In this document: positions 37,256 to 48,400 of the stretch, piece after piece
Numbering within the stretch: the stretch's first letter is position 1
Layout of the letters: every line of letters starts with the position of its first letter
NCBI GenBank assembly: GCA_964017235.1
Contig: OZ024929.1
Coordinates: forward strand, 163,417,609 to 163,481,608
Reading direction: 5' to 3'
DNA length: 64,000 bases
Source of the DNA: Sabellastarte sp. h YS-2021
Taxonomy: Eukaryota; Annelida; Polychaeta; Sabellida; Sabellidae
Notes under the pieces: generated by a model
What the model was told of the DNA's origin: nothing
What the model saw: the letters and a program-made list of their open reading frames with translations, nothing else
Databases searched by the model: none
Made by a program: the position numbers and the translations under genes

Positions 37256-39277
37256 CAGGATACCTCTGTGTGTGCTGAGTTCCCTGTCCTTGCCAGTTTG
37301 TGTTATCCCATTCCTACTGCTGGTGAGCTGAATGTCAGGGACATCAGAAGAAGGGCCAAAAGAACACATAGGCACAGATTCCACTGTGATGATATAATTG
37401 GAGGCTGACCAGAACTGTGCTACTGGTCATTGAGCCTGGTAGGTAGTCAAACACCAAAGTAGACATCACTCTACTGACGTACAGACTGGTGAATTTACTT
37501 GGGTTGACTCGGTTGAAGTAGATAGAGGATTAGGTGTGAACACTCACAATCTGGGTTGCCAAAGGGTAATTCTCAAGCCTACGCTAGAGGTGGTTTCAAG
37601 CAGATTGAAGAAGATTGCCTCTACCCCCTTTGTAGTCTGAACCCTCTCATTCTGGGTTGACAAGGGTTAAATGTGTTGGTTCTAGTGCTCCTGTGAGCAG
37701 TCAGAGTACCGACTCAGTGTTTCATGCATCACCAACGAGTCACCTTGAGTCGAACTCAAGTCAATAACAATATTTTAAAACACCCAAACCTTAAATATAT
37801 ATGTACTGGTATGATTACTTTGATAATGAAATACCATTTTCCAACAAATTTTGTCTTATTTTATTTGCAAAATAAGGATCAACATCCCCACCATATTGAT
37901 AAATAAAACAGACTTTTTGATTGGTTGTTTTGCCAGATAAGGTTTATGGAGAGAAATGATTAGCTTTGAGTTGTACTAGGTAAACATGAAGGAAAATATT
38001 AAGCAAAACAAGTCGAATTGTGGCTTTATTGCATCTTTGTACACTGGCAAGTGGTTTATTTATATATTTTTTGCAGTATTTGGAAGGAACTTGAGTTTGC
38101 AAAAAGACAAACTCACATTCACGAGTTGAACAAAAACGATATGAAACTCGAGTTGGCGAGTTGTTACGAGAGCACCAGTTGGTTCTGTAATCAATTGCAT
38201 TTTACCCAGAAGCAATTGCTTAACTTAATATACTATTTTATCAATATGTTACAGTCAATATATGAAATCAGTAAATACGCGTATTTACTGATTTTGGTCA
38301 GTAAATACGTGTATTCCCTAAATATGTGTATTTACTGATTTATGACCTGTGTTATTTCACAAGTTTACTGGTTTGATTTTCAGTAACTATATGAAATGAA
38401 ACTTTGATGTTCACTGGTTGTAAATATAAAATATTGAACTATAAATCAAAATATACATTGTATTGGAACTAGGGCTGCAAGCAAGCCCGAAAATGCACCT
38501 CGATTCCTCATTTCGGAAGAACCGACTCGGACTTGGTTAATCGCTTTATTATCGCTCACGGAATAAACTTTATTATATTTTGGTATATTAAACCTTATAA
38601 AATCGTTAAAAGGCATACAACAGAAAAGAATTTTGATAATTCGTTGAATATTGGATAAAAGACACATTTATAATGCAAAATACAGGAAACTTTAACCCAT
38701 TTTTATATTTTGCGAGATTTGAGGCGCCCTCAAAATATGTTATATTAAATTGCCGTCTTATAAAAAAATTGTTACAATTAAAGTTTGCAAATGCTTTTAA
38801 CTGATTTTATTTACATAATGGTCATACGTGAAGGCTTATTTTTAAGCATACACTACCCTTATATGAGGTCAATTTATGGTAGAATAAGGAGAAGATCATG
38901 CAGCAAAATTCAGATACGTGTTGATATAACCATACAGAGTAGTGTGGATGGGCCATCAAAACAGAGTTCACTGTGTTTGGAATAAATATATAGAATTGCC
39001 TGGGAAATCTCAAGCTGAAGGCAATTGGAAGGAAATAAAAACATAGCCTTTTTCTATAAAGCTAAGAGAGAAATAAACTCACTCTAGCATACATTTGATA
39101 TTTATTAGTATTATAATGTGAAATATAATGTAAGCAATGTTTTGTTTTTCTTATTAAGGCTGTAAGCTTTAGTTATTGAGAATTGACAAAGACCTAGTCC
39201 CAAAACAAGTGGCAGTGAATTAGAGGTTGTCTTATTAAAACTGGTGCATTTGGAAATTGTGTATGTGTAAGCAGTTA
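37256..39277. other. Unique sequence with a perfect 30-bp palindrome
   Basis: No gene or element end is recognised. The palindrome at 38266-38295 (half AAATCAGTAAATACG, mirrored) is followed by a looser inverted pair, TCAGTAAATAC and GTATTTACTGA, at about 38298-38338. AGGGCTGCAAGCAAGCCCG near 38471 looks like one end of a transposon, but no partner end was found. Confidence 0.5.
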
Positions 39278-40311
39278 TTAAGCGTCGCTTTTTTGTATAT
39301 GGGAGAAGCGACTCTGCCAGATCCACCGGATTCGCCGGATCCGTATTTTCTTTTCGCATTAGCTTCGCAGCCATAAAGCGGATTCTCTTCATATTTGGTA
39401 GGTGTATGCAGTAGCCCTGGGAAAAATTTCTGAATATGGTGTCATGACATTTCAACCAATCAGAGAAGTCACATGACCAAAAACATGTTTTCAAAAGGGT
39501 GTGCATGTCCGGATGATAACTTAAAGAGAGTTTCAGCTATTCACATGAAAGTTGGCAAGTAGGTTCGTTATATAGATGTCTGGAAATCATTAACTTTTGG
39601 AAGTGATCCAATACAAAATGGCCGACTTATTAACGATTAACTAAATGTCACGATTTTTCTTAACGCTGAAAACGCAAAAATGCATTTATCTCGGAAACGG
39701 AGCCAGATAGAGCAATTTTGACAAAATTGTTGACCCACAGGATATTTGCAGAGTCTACTGGCGACTTTTCGCAAAAATCGTTTTTCCGCCACTTTTGAAT
39801 TTCTTCGTTAAATGCAAAAAACGAGTTTATCTTGGAAACGGAGCGAGATGGAGCGATTTCGACGAAATTTTTGACCCGCAGGGTATCTTCAGAGTTTTCT
39901 GGCAACTTTCCCCAAAAAATCGTTTTTCCGCCACTTTTGGTGGCCATCTTGAATTTCTGCATAAAATGCAAAAAGACGTTTATCTTGGAAACGGAGCGAG
40001 ATATAGCGATTTCGACGAATTTTTTGACCCGCAGGGTATCTGCAGAGTCTACTGGCGACTTTTCGCAAAAATCGTTTTCCCGCTACTTTAGGCGGCCATC
40101 TTGAATTTCTGCGTAAAATGCAAAAAAAAAAAAGAAATAAATAAATAATAAAAAAATAAACAAACCAGATTCATCTATGAAACTTTGCATTTTGTTATAA
40201 ATAGAAAAACATATTAAACACAGGAAGATGGTCATTTCTACAAACTCGTTAATACTCATTGGGACGCTTTGTTTTTGCACATTCTTTTTCTCTTGCGAAG
40301 CAATACTCTAG
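39278..40311 (+). mobile_element. Helitron-like non-autonomous element B, 1.0 kb
   Basis: A shorter relative of the element at 31321. The same 5' head is recognisable (TTAAGCG after an A, then GTATATGGGAGA, CATTTCAACCAATCAGAGA, TCACATGACCAAAAA). Three units of about 146 bp follow, with TTTATCTCGGAAACGGAGC near 39684 and relatives at about 39827 and 39978. The tail is GGGACGCTTTGTTTTTGCA at 40261. The 3' end has stem TTGC (40293-40296), loop GAA, stem GCAA (40300-40303), then TACT and CTAG (40308-40311), next to T. This is the cleanest Helitron-type terminus of this subfamily here. No protein is encoded. Confidence 0.8.
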
Positions 40312-40358
40312 TTTTATGGGTCGATTTGTCAGTGTTTAAAATTAATGTACAAACTATC

Positions 40359-40679
40359 AGTTTATTTACAATTTTCTATCCTGTAGCCTCCAACAATAAG
40401 TAAAGTCTGAGAAATAAATGAAAATGTCTGTATATTTACAAACTGCTACCAGTCAATCGTGGCCAACGAGAAAGTAGGACGATTGGTCAGAAGTTATCAC
40501 GTGACGACAACTACCAGTATATCCGGTGGCTAACAAGAACGATCTTTTTTTCTAAGACGTTGGCCCCGGGTGTGGCAACCCGAGATCAGCATTAAGTCCC
40601 ACATGGTAAGCTTGTAGCTTATAAAAGCTACATTTAAGTAATTAAAATTTCCAAGTTTATTTACAATTTTCTATCCTGT
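40359..40679 (+). mobile_element. Unclassified element X, copy 2, with 26-bp direct repeats
   Basis: The insert 40385-40653 (269 bp) is flanked by an exact 26-base direct repeat, 40359-40384 and 40654-40679, containing TTTATTTACAATTTTCTATC. Its core aligns with the reverse complement of copy 1 (17220-17544): CCAACAATA, TGAGAAATA, GTGGCCAACGAGAA, TCTAAGACG, CCCACATGGTAAGCT. The GC-rich middle (GGCCCCGGGTGTGGCAACCC) can fold. No coding frame, pol III boxes or terminal inverted repeats were recognised. The long duplications suggest target-primed or end-filled insertion; class unknown. Confidence 0.6.
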
Positions 40680-41805
40680 GCTGTTCTTGAAAGAAATCCT
40701 TTTTTCCATTTAATATGTACATTCTGCATGAACAGATGTAAATGTACTTTACAGATTGCTTATATTTTTGTGTGATCTGGGTGAAGTTAAAGATCTCCCA
40801 GAGCTATAGATCAGAGGTTTATTCTGGACAGTACAAGGCCAAGCAGTTATTGCAAGTGCTTTAGTCACGCACAGCAGGGTGAAAATGACCTACACTCCCC
40901 AGAAAGCACTTCTAGATGAAAAAAAGAGACGGGCCAAAATCAGGCATTTTAATCAGGCAGAAACATATCAAACCTCTGTGAATTATGTATATATACTATA
41001 TAGGAAGTACAGTATCAAAGAGGAAGAGGTCTGAGGTATCAAATGTATATAGTGTGCAAGTGTCAAGATAATCAAGATCTTTTTCTGTGAGTTTAAGCTG
41101 AACTTTAGTTTCTGCTCAAATGGCCATCAATACTGAAGTTATAACTTTATTGGAAAATTTAAGTCTAAACATATATTACAGACAAGTGTTTTGTTTTGAT
41201 TTATGCCAAAACAAAGCTGTGCATTAAGTCTGCTGACCGGATGGTCCGTATTCATGATGGGGTTGATTTGTACAGATCTCAAGTGTTTGTGGTCACTCAT
41301 TAGTCATTAAGTACTACAATTTTTTGTGTTAGCGCTCACTAGGTGACATTTTTCACAACACAGCAAAACATCAGAATCCATTGTATATTAGATGTTTCAA
41401 ACACTATTTCTACTTTCATCACAATATAATAAATTTTGTATACTTTCTTGACTGTTTTAATGCAAAGACATATTTTTCAAACAAAACAAACCACCATTTT
41501 GTTTCTCCAGAGAGAAAAAACTGTGTGTATTAAACCATGCCAATACTGATTTGTAAAACACATTTTGGTACCTCGGGTGTCCTGGAATTTTACCACTCGT
41601 CCCAGCCTTAGTATGGATATATAGCAAATAAAAGAATTTATATATATATATGGGTTTTTCACAAATATCTACTGCTTGAATATTTTCAGTTTTCTTCTGT
41701 GACGGTGCTTCTAGTTTGAGATTCACATTTTCAAAAAGAATTTAAAAATAAAACTGAAACATCTGTATTTTTTCAGTTCAGTTTCCCCACTACATAAATT
41801 ATTGT
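40680..41805. other. Unique sequence, no gene recognised
   Basis: No termini or exons are recognisable. A short TA run lies near 41640. Confidence 0.5.
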
Positions 41806-42443
41806 ATGCCTGTACGAAAGTCGGAGATACTTAGTATTCAGTATGGTCACTCCGCCGCCGCCACCGCAGAGATTTCCTTTCGGACACGATAACTTAAAAA
41901 ATTTTAGTTACACCTTTCAAATTTGGTATGTGGGTATATATGGGCAATGCCACGAACGCTATTGTTTTGTGACCTTGACCTTCAATCTCAAGGTCACTGG
42001 TGGCCTCTTAAAGGTCAGATGTTGGCCATTTTTTTCACATTTTGGCCCAGTTCTCATATACAGAAAGTTAGATCATTCTATGGCTGGTATATATAATACA
42101 TATATATGTCCTGTAAGCATGCAGAAATTTGACCTTGAAGCTCTTCATTGAAGGTCATCCACAGACCGCCAAAGTACCTCACCGAGGCCATTTTTGGCCT
42201 TTTTGGAGATATTTTCACACTTAATGCTGACTATATTGCATGGAAACTATGGAAAATGGCTTTGGAGGTTGAGTACATGATGGAGTACCAGCATCCAGTT
42301 TCTTGGCCTTGGCTATTGTTTTCAAGGTCACCTTAGGCCTGCTAAAATGACTCAAAATGGTACCTTTTACTGCATATATATGCCTATTTAAGACTGTGAG
42401 GCCACATACCTCCTTTATTATTGGTTGTATAACTTAGTGGCTC
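41806..42443 (+). mobile_element. Helitron-like head copy, partial
   Basis: Contains TCCGCCGCCGCCACCGCAGA (41852), closely like the head of the next element (GCCGCCTCCACCGCTGCCGC near 42487). Then TGACCTTGACCTTCAATCTC followed by AAGGTCACTGG, and a unit ending CTTTATTATTGGTTG. No CTAG end appears before the next head, so it is either truncated or was interrupted by the following element. Confidence 0.55.
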
Positions 42444-44075
42444 ATGCTATCCGGTGGATACTATGGATTTCGCTTCGTTACGTTGCTGCCGCCTCCACCG
42501 CTGCCGCAGTGTGTAGAGAGATTTCACCGTTACCGCTCTAACGAAAAAAATATTATAGTTGGCCTTCCCAAATTTGCAGGATATATTCATAACAATAAAA
42601 TCTTGCCTGGGAATATTTTTGGCCTCATTTTGAAAAACAAGATGGCCGCCAGGGACGTTTATTCGACTTTAAGCAAGGGCTTTTGTTGGCCCCCTAGAGC
42701 AAAGGGTGTTATAGGTAGAGATTTCAAATTCACAGGATATGTTCCTCATTACAAAATCTTGACTGGGAATATTTTTGGCCTCATTTTGAAAAACAAGATG
42801 GCCGCCACAGGTCTTTCTTTGTCAGTCATGAAAAGTGCTTATATCTCCCTTATTATTGGTCCTAGATGTTTGGGATGGTAAACCAACCTATAGGAAATCA
42901 TAGGCTGGGAATTTTTGGTGTAGTCAGGTTTGACCTTGGACCCCTCCTTCAAGGTCAAACAAGGACAGCCAAACTTAAAGTGCTTGTAACTCAATTATTA
43001 TTGGTCCTAGAGGTTTGCAATGTGGAACAAACTTATAGGAAATCATGGGCTGGGAATCTTCTGGTGTGGTCAGGTTTGACCTTGCACCCCTCCTTCAAGG
43101 TCAAATGAGGATGGCCAAACTTAAAAGTGCTTATAACTTGCTTATTTTTGATCCTAGACGTTTGGGATGGTAAACCAACCTATAGGAAATCATGGGCTGG
43201 GAAATATTTTGGTGTGGTCGGATTTGACCTTGGGCTCCTCCTTCAAGGTCAAATGAGGATAGCCAAACCTAAAAGTGCTTATAATTCGCTTATTATTGGT
43301 CCCAGAGGTTTGCAATGTGACAGCAACTTATAGGAAATCATGGGCTGGGAATCTTTTGATGTGGTCAGATTTGACCTTGGACCCCTCCTTTAAAGGTCAA
43401 ATGAGGATAGCCAAACTTAAAAATGCTTATAACTCGCTCTTTATTGGTCGTACAGGTTTGGGATGGTAAACCAACTTATAGGAAATCATGTGCCCCGAAT
43501 CTTTTGGTGGGGTCAGATTTGACCTTGGATCCCTCCTTCAAGGTTGAATGTGGGCCTTGATACTTATAATGGCCTATGTCTCCCTTATTATTGGTCTTAG
43601 AGGTTTTGGCGGTAAAGACGACTTATGGGAAATCATCTGCCCTGAATCTTATGGTGGGGTCACATTTGACCTTGGGCCCCTCCTTCAAGGTCGAATGTGG
43701 TCCTTGATACCTATAATGGCCTATATCTCCCTTTCTATTGCTCTTGGAGGTTTTGGATGTGAAGACAACTTATAGGAAATCATGTGCTCCGAATCTTTTG
43801 GTGATGTCAGATTTGACCTTGGAGCCCTCCTTGAAGGTCGAATGTGGTCCTTGATACCTATAATGGTGTATATCTCCCTTATTATTGGTCGTAGAGGTTT
43901 GGATGTGAAGACGACTTATGTTAAATCATGTGCCCCAAATTTTTGGGTTGGTTCAGATTTGACCTTCGACCCCTTCTTTAAGGTCGAACGTGGTCCTTGA
44001 TAACATAATACTCTGTATGTCACACTTCAACCATGTCCCATATGGGGATACACTGCGTCGAGACGCAATATCTAG
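42444..44075 (+). mobile_element. Helitron-like non-autonomous element C with clear 3' hairpin and CTAG
   Basis: The 5' region has a small hairpin TATCC-GGT-GGATA (about 42449-42461) and a GC-rich head. Two copies of GGGAATATTTTTGGCCTCAT and AACAAGATGGCCGCCA follow, then about eight units of 145-148 bp (AAAGTGCTTATA-type starts at 42832, 42977, 43124, 43272, 43420, then 43567, 43716, 43861). Most units contain TTTGACCTTG...CAAGGTCAAA, a 10-bp inverted pair. The 3' end is a perfect stem TGCGTC (44054-44059), loop GA, stem GACGCA, then AATAT and CTAG (44072-44075), followed by T. This is the standard Helitron 3' terminus. It is non-coding, and the short open frames are by-products of the repeat. 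Confidence 0.8.
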
Positions 44076-44908
44076 TTTTGTCTGTTTCTGTTCAGTCTTT
44101 ATGCAGAACTAGAATTTTTTGTGTGGTCATTCTTTTTGGTTGGTGTGTGGGCCAACCTCTGTTACCTGAACAAGTTGGGAAACTAAGATTTAGCTCAGGT
44201 AATTGATGATTCATTAGACAGGAATGGGAATATAGAACATTTAAAAACTACAGATATGAGGTAGTGGAAGTGAGTTCATATAATTGAATAATTGGGTAAT
44301 AGAGGTTCTACTGTATCTGTGTGTTTACTGTAGTGCGCATGTCCACTTATCCCAGTGGTTGTAGAGTGTGAGAGAGACTAGTGACCTGTAGACTGCCCCC
44401 ATCACGGAGTGGTCAGTGCTAAGCATGCAGCTCCACTCAATCTGTTGATGGACATGGAAGGACAGGCCTTGTCTGGTTCTATTAACTAGCCAGCAGAGGA
44501 AATGAACTGGCCCTAAACACACACTTTAATCACAGAAAGGACACTTAGGAAATAATTGCTGCCTTGTGTCCTGTCCTGTAGATTTATTAATGAGGCAAAA
44601 TCAAGGGCTCAGAACTGGAGATTACTCTCTCTATTGTTATATCATCATCTTTGTGTAAGTGTAGTTTTGGTCTGTCTTAGCTTTGTGAGTTATATTTAGG
44701 TTGAAGTTGGAACCAGTGTTGAGATTTCAGAAACAGAACATCATGTATGTATATACTTGTAGCATTTGACTAAAATACCAAAACTAAATATTATTACTGT
44801 TTAGTGTCAGCACATAAAATGGTGGGAAAACTTAAAATATAACAAACATTCAATTATACTATATTTTGGCATATATTAAGCATTTCTGTGACTTTAATAT
44901 GATTGCTA
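44076..44908. other. Unique sequence, no gene recognised
   Basis: A spacer between two Helitron-like elements. Nothing identifiable. Confidence 0.5.
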
Positions 44909-45420
44909 TTACCCCAGTCTTTAAAGGCTGTTCAGTAGTGTTTTCACCCATGCTGTCCAGCTTAGCAGTCCGGCCGGTGGAAAAATCTTGACCGGGCTAT
45001 TTGTTAGAAACCATAAAGTATACAAAGTTCATATTTAATGAGAAGAGTGGTGAGGAGGTCTAGCTGTGCATTGTCATGGTGTGACCTTGATTTGACCTTT
45101 AACCTTGCTAGTGACCCCAATCTTTAAGATCTTTTCCAGGCTATATCTCGTGCACCATAACATGTAGGAGTGGTGTAGGAAGTTGATATTTGGTGGGGAC
45201 ATTGATTGGGTGATATAAAGGCGTCATGATGTGACCTTGATTTGACATTGCCGTAGTAAAACCAGAAGGTCGAGAAGGTGATACATGGAAGGGATATTGG
45301 TTGGGAGTGTAATTGTGCAATGTCTTTGTCTGACATTGATTTGAAATTTGGCCCTACTGTATTGACCTTTACCTAAAAAACACTTATCTTAGCTATACCT
45401 CAGAAACTTGCTGGTTTCAA
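44909..45420 (+). mobile_element. Truncated second copy of the 146-bp Helitron-like family
   Basis: The head TTACCCCAGTCTTTAAAGGC followed by GTGTTTTCACCCATGCTGTC matches 5566-5620. Three or four diverged units with CGGGCTATTTGTTAGAAACC, GGCTATATCTCG and TGTGACCTTGATTTGACC follow. Indels have disturbed the unit length. No 3' end was found. Confidence 0.65.
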
Positions 45421-48400
45421 ATTCTAACTGATCTGAGATGAATGATGCGTTACAAATTAAACTGATTTTTCTACTGTGTAAGTGATTCCATTCTTTTCAT
45501 TTATCAAAGTCATTTTCATTCAGATAAAACATCTCTCAATGTATCAAGTCTGATCAGCCCAGCTTCCTGAGATTTTCTCTTCCTGGCAAGTTATTACACA
45601 GCAATATGTGAGTATCTCCAGTCACAAGCTTTTCACTGCACATGCTACTGATCTAGCCAAAAAGTATATGAAAGTCACCACAGAATGGCTAATTTGACAG
45701 TGAGGAAACAGTAGCAAAGAAACTCTGTCCCCTAGTTTTCTTTGAATTATCGGTAATACTTCTGTACCTTTCTACCTTCTTTGGTCATTCCTGTAAGATG
45801 TCCAACAATTTTACTTCCCACTGCATAATATTGAAGTGTGTGGCTTGCCAGTGGCAAATTTCTCCTGCTCTGGTAAATGTTCCATGTGTTACTGTATGAG
45901 AGAGATAATCCCTCCTGCCTCTTCCCCCTTCAAAGACTGAAGCTGTTGAAGGCCCCATGGTCACTCTCCTTAATGAAGGTCCAATAAATACAGGAGATAT
46001 GCAAAGAGATGAAAGATTGACTGAGCAGATCTCATTCAATTTGTCAGCTAGTATTTCTGTGTAGAATCAAGGAAAGCTTCTTATACATGGTAATTAGGAA
46101 TTCAGGTTTTGCATAAAAGGCTTCTTTTGAACATTTTCTAACCCCAAAGTACCCGAGTTATTAGTTGATTGGAGTTCAGAAGTAATTTGACTGAAAATCC
46201 TCTTACTTTTATCTTGGTGAAGAGTTATCTGAGATTTTATCACCTAAGAAGTGCCCTCTCAAATGAGGCAACACACTAATTAACCTCACAACATCTTCCA
46301 CAGGAAATGTGTGGACTATACTAAACTGTAATAATTGTTATGGTACAAAATGAGTCTGGGTGTAGGAGTTTACTAGGGAAAGGTTCAGTGCAAGTCCTTC
46401 AGATTAATACCCAACACTTGCATATCAGTCTAGCCCTGTAAATCTGTCAGTAAATCGCTTTATGGCTGTACCTTTTAGTCTGTTATGTCCGTGTTTGTTG
46501 TAATGATAATGAACAGGAACTTTAATGAAATAAAGCAGTGAATGTAAGTCAGGTCAATTACTTCTATATATTGTTGTTTTTTTTTCATTATAATTGGGTC
46601 TATGTTCTATTGCACAACCTAGTGTTTCATTTACAAGACATCTGAAGCCAGTGTTCAGCGGTTCAATTTTGTCAAATGATGATGCTACATATACAAAATG
46701 TATGTTATAATACATTCAACGATGCCCTGCCATCGAAGACCTTTGTTTCATGTGAGGTTTTTAACAAGTTTAGTTGGTACAAGTAGTCTATTTCATACAG
46801 TTGTATGTATACCAGTTGTGTTCACACACAGAACTAAAAGTAAGCTAACAGAGCATCTCATCCTATAAGTTGCGCTTATAATTACATAAAATGCATAAAA
46901 CAGGCCAAATCTGATAATTTGGGTGATATTAATGCTACTAGAAAAGTCTTTTTATGTTAATATAATCAATAACCCCTATGTTGTTGATTACACTTAAAGC
47001 ATTCTTCATGTGGTAGACACATACACTGATGAACTGTTGTGAGTATTGTAGCCTGAAGCTTAAGCCTGATTATACTGATTAGACCCCATTGAGAAAGAGA
47101 GATGCATGTTTTAATAACGATGGATGGGATTTGATGAAGATAATTTGGTGTGCAAAAGTAGAAACATCAAAGTAAATACCTTTTAAGGAAATCGTTGAAA
47201 TGTGTAATTGATGCTTTTGACAGGATACAGGAGGAAACCAAAACACCCCTAACACAGTGTGTTTTCATAAGTAACATAAATTTAAGACTGACCTTTATCT
47301 TGATAAACAATGAAGTATATCTGAAATATATATTCAAACAGGCAACCAATAAAATGTCCACAATGTTTATAATTTTCTGAAATAAATTTTGTGGAGATAT
47401 ATATGACCAATAATAATGATACTACTACTACTACTAATAATAATAAAACAGTCTTTACAGCACAAGTGACAATGCACTTAACCTTAAATGTAGATGGAAG
47501 TCAGGTGGTTGTCTATATAAAACATAGACATATGGCCCGAGTGTGTACAGGGGGCTGTGATTGGCTGGCAGTGTCCTCTACATAGGCACCTGCCACTCTG
47601 GGTTTTTATTTCTTCTTCTCTTTTATCTTTGACCGACAACAGCCTGCTGCAAAGTCAAACAAGTGCCGGGGCTGCACCACTTATTAAAAGATAGAAGTGT
47701 AGAGATGGGGGATTGTAATCATAAACGGTAAACCTTACTTTTCTATGTATGGAGAGGTTGATGAATACATGATATATATGTTCAGTGACCTGGTGACACC
47801 TGTCCTATGTTATTTTTTCATGTCTTTTCTGCCTGCTCCCCTTATATTGGTATATGTGTGTGTGTGCAGTTATGCATTACACCTTTGAAGCGTGTGCCAA
47901 GTGCATTCAAAAACACAAGTGGGGTGTGTGATGTCATTTGTGTTTGGGGTACTTTTGGCCCAAGACTTTTTTTTCTGCTGATCAAAAGCCAAGGTAATTG
48001 AAATGAGGTTGGAGGGAGCCAAGAAATAATAGCAGAGTGACTCCATAGTGAGTATGTGTAATAGTAATGGCCCTGCACCTGTCCTCTAAGTCCTTTCAAG
48101 TGGCTCACTTCTAGGAACATCAAAGGGGTATTGTTGGCTTTGATATTTTCTTGGTTTGCGCAAGTGGGTGATTAGATTTCTTGGAACATTCTTATTTTAG
48201 TCTTGTCCTTTTTGGCAATGTTAGCTAATTTCACCAGTGTTCACCTGTCAAGGTTTACTTTATGCAATTTACCTATTCACATAACTCTGAAATGCTTTAA
48301 TAACTAATAACTGTTCATGAGGGTATTATTAAGATACTTTGCAAGAATGTTAGAAGCAAGATTAAAGGAGTTTGAAATTAGTGAATGCACATCTATTTGA

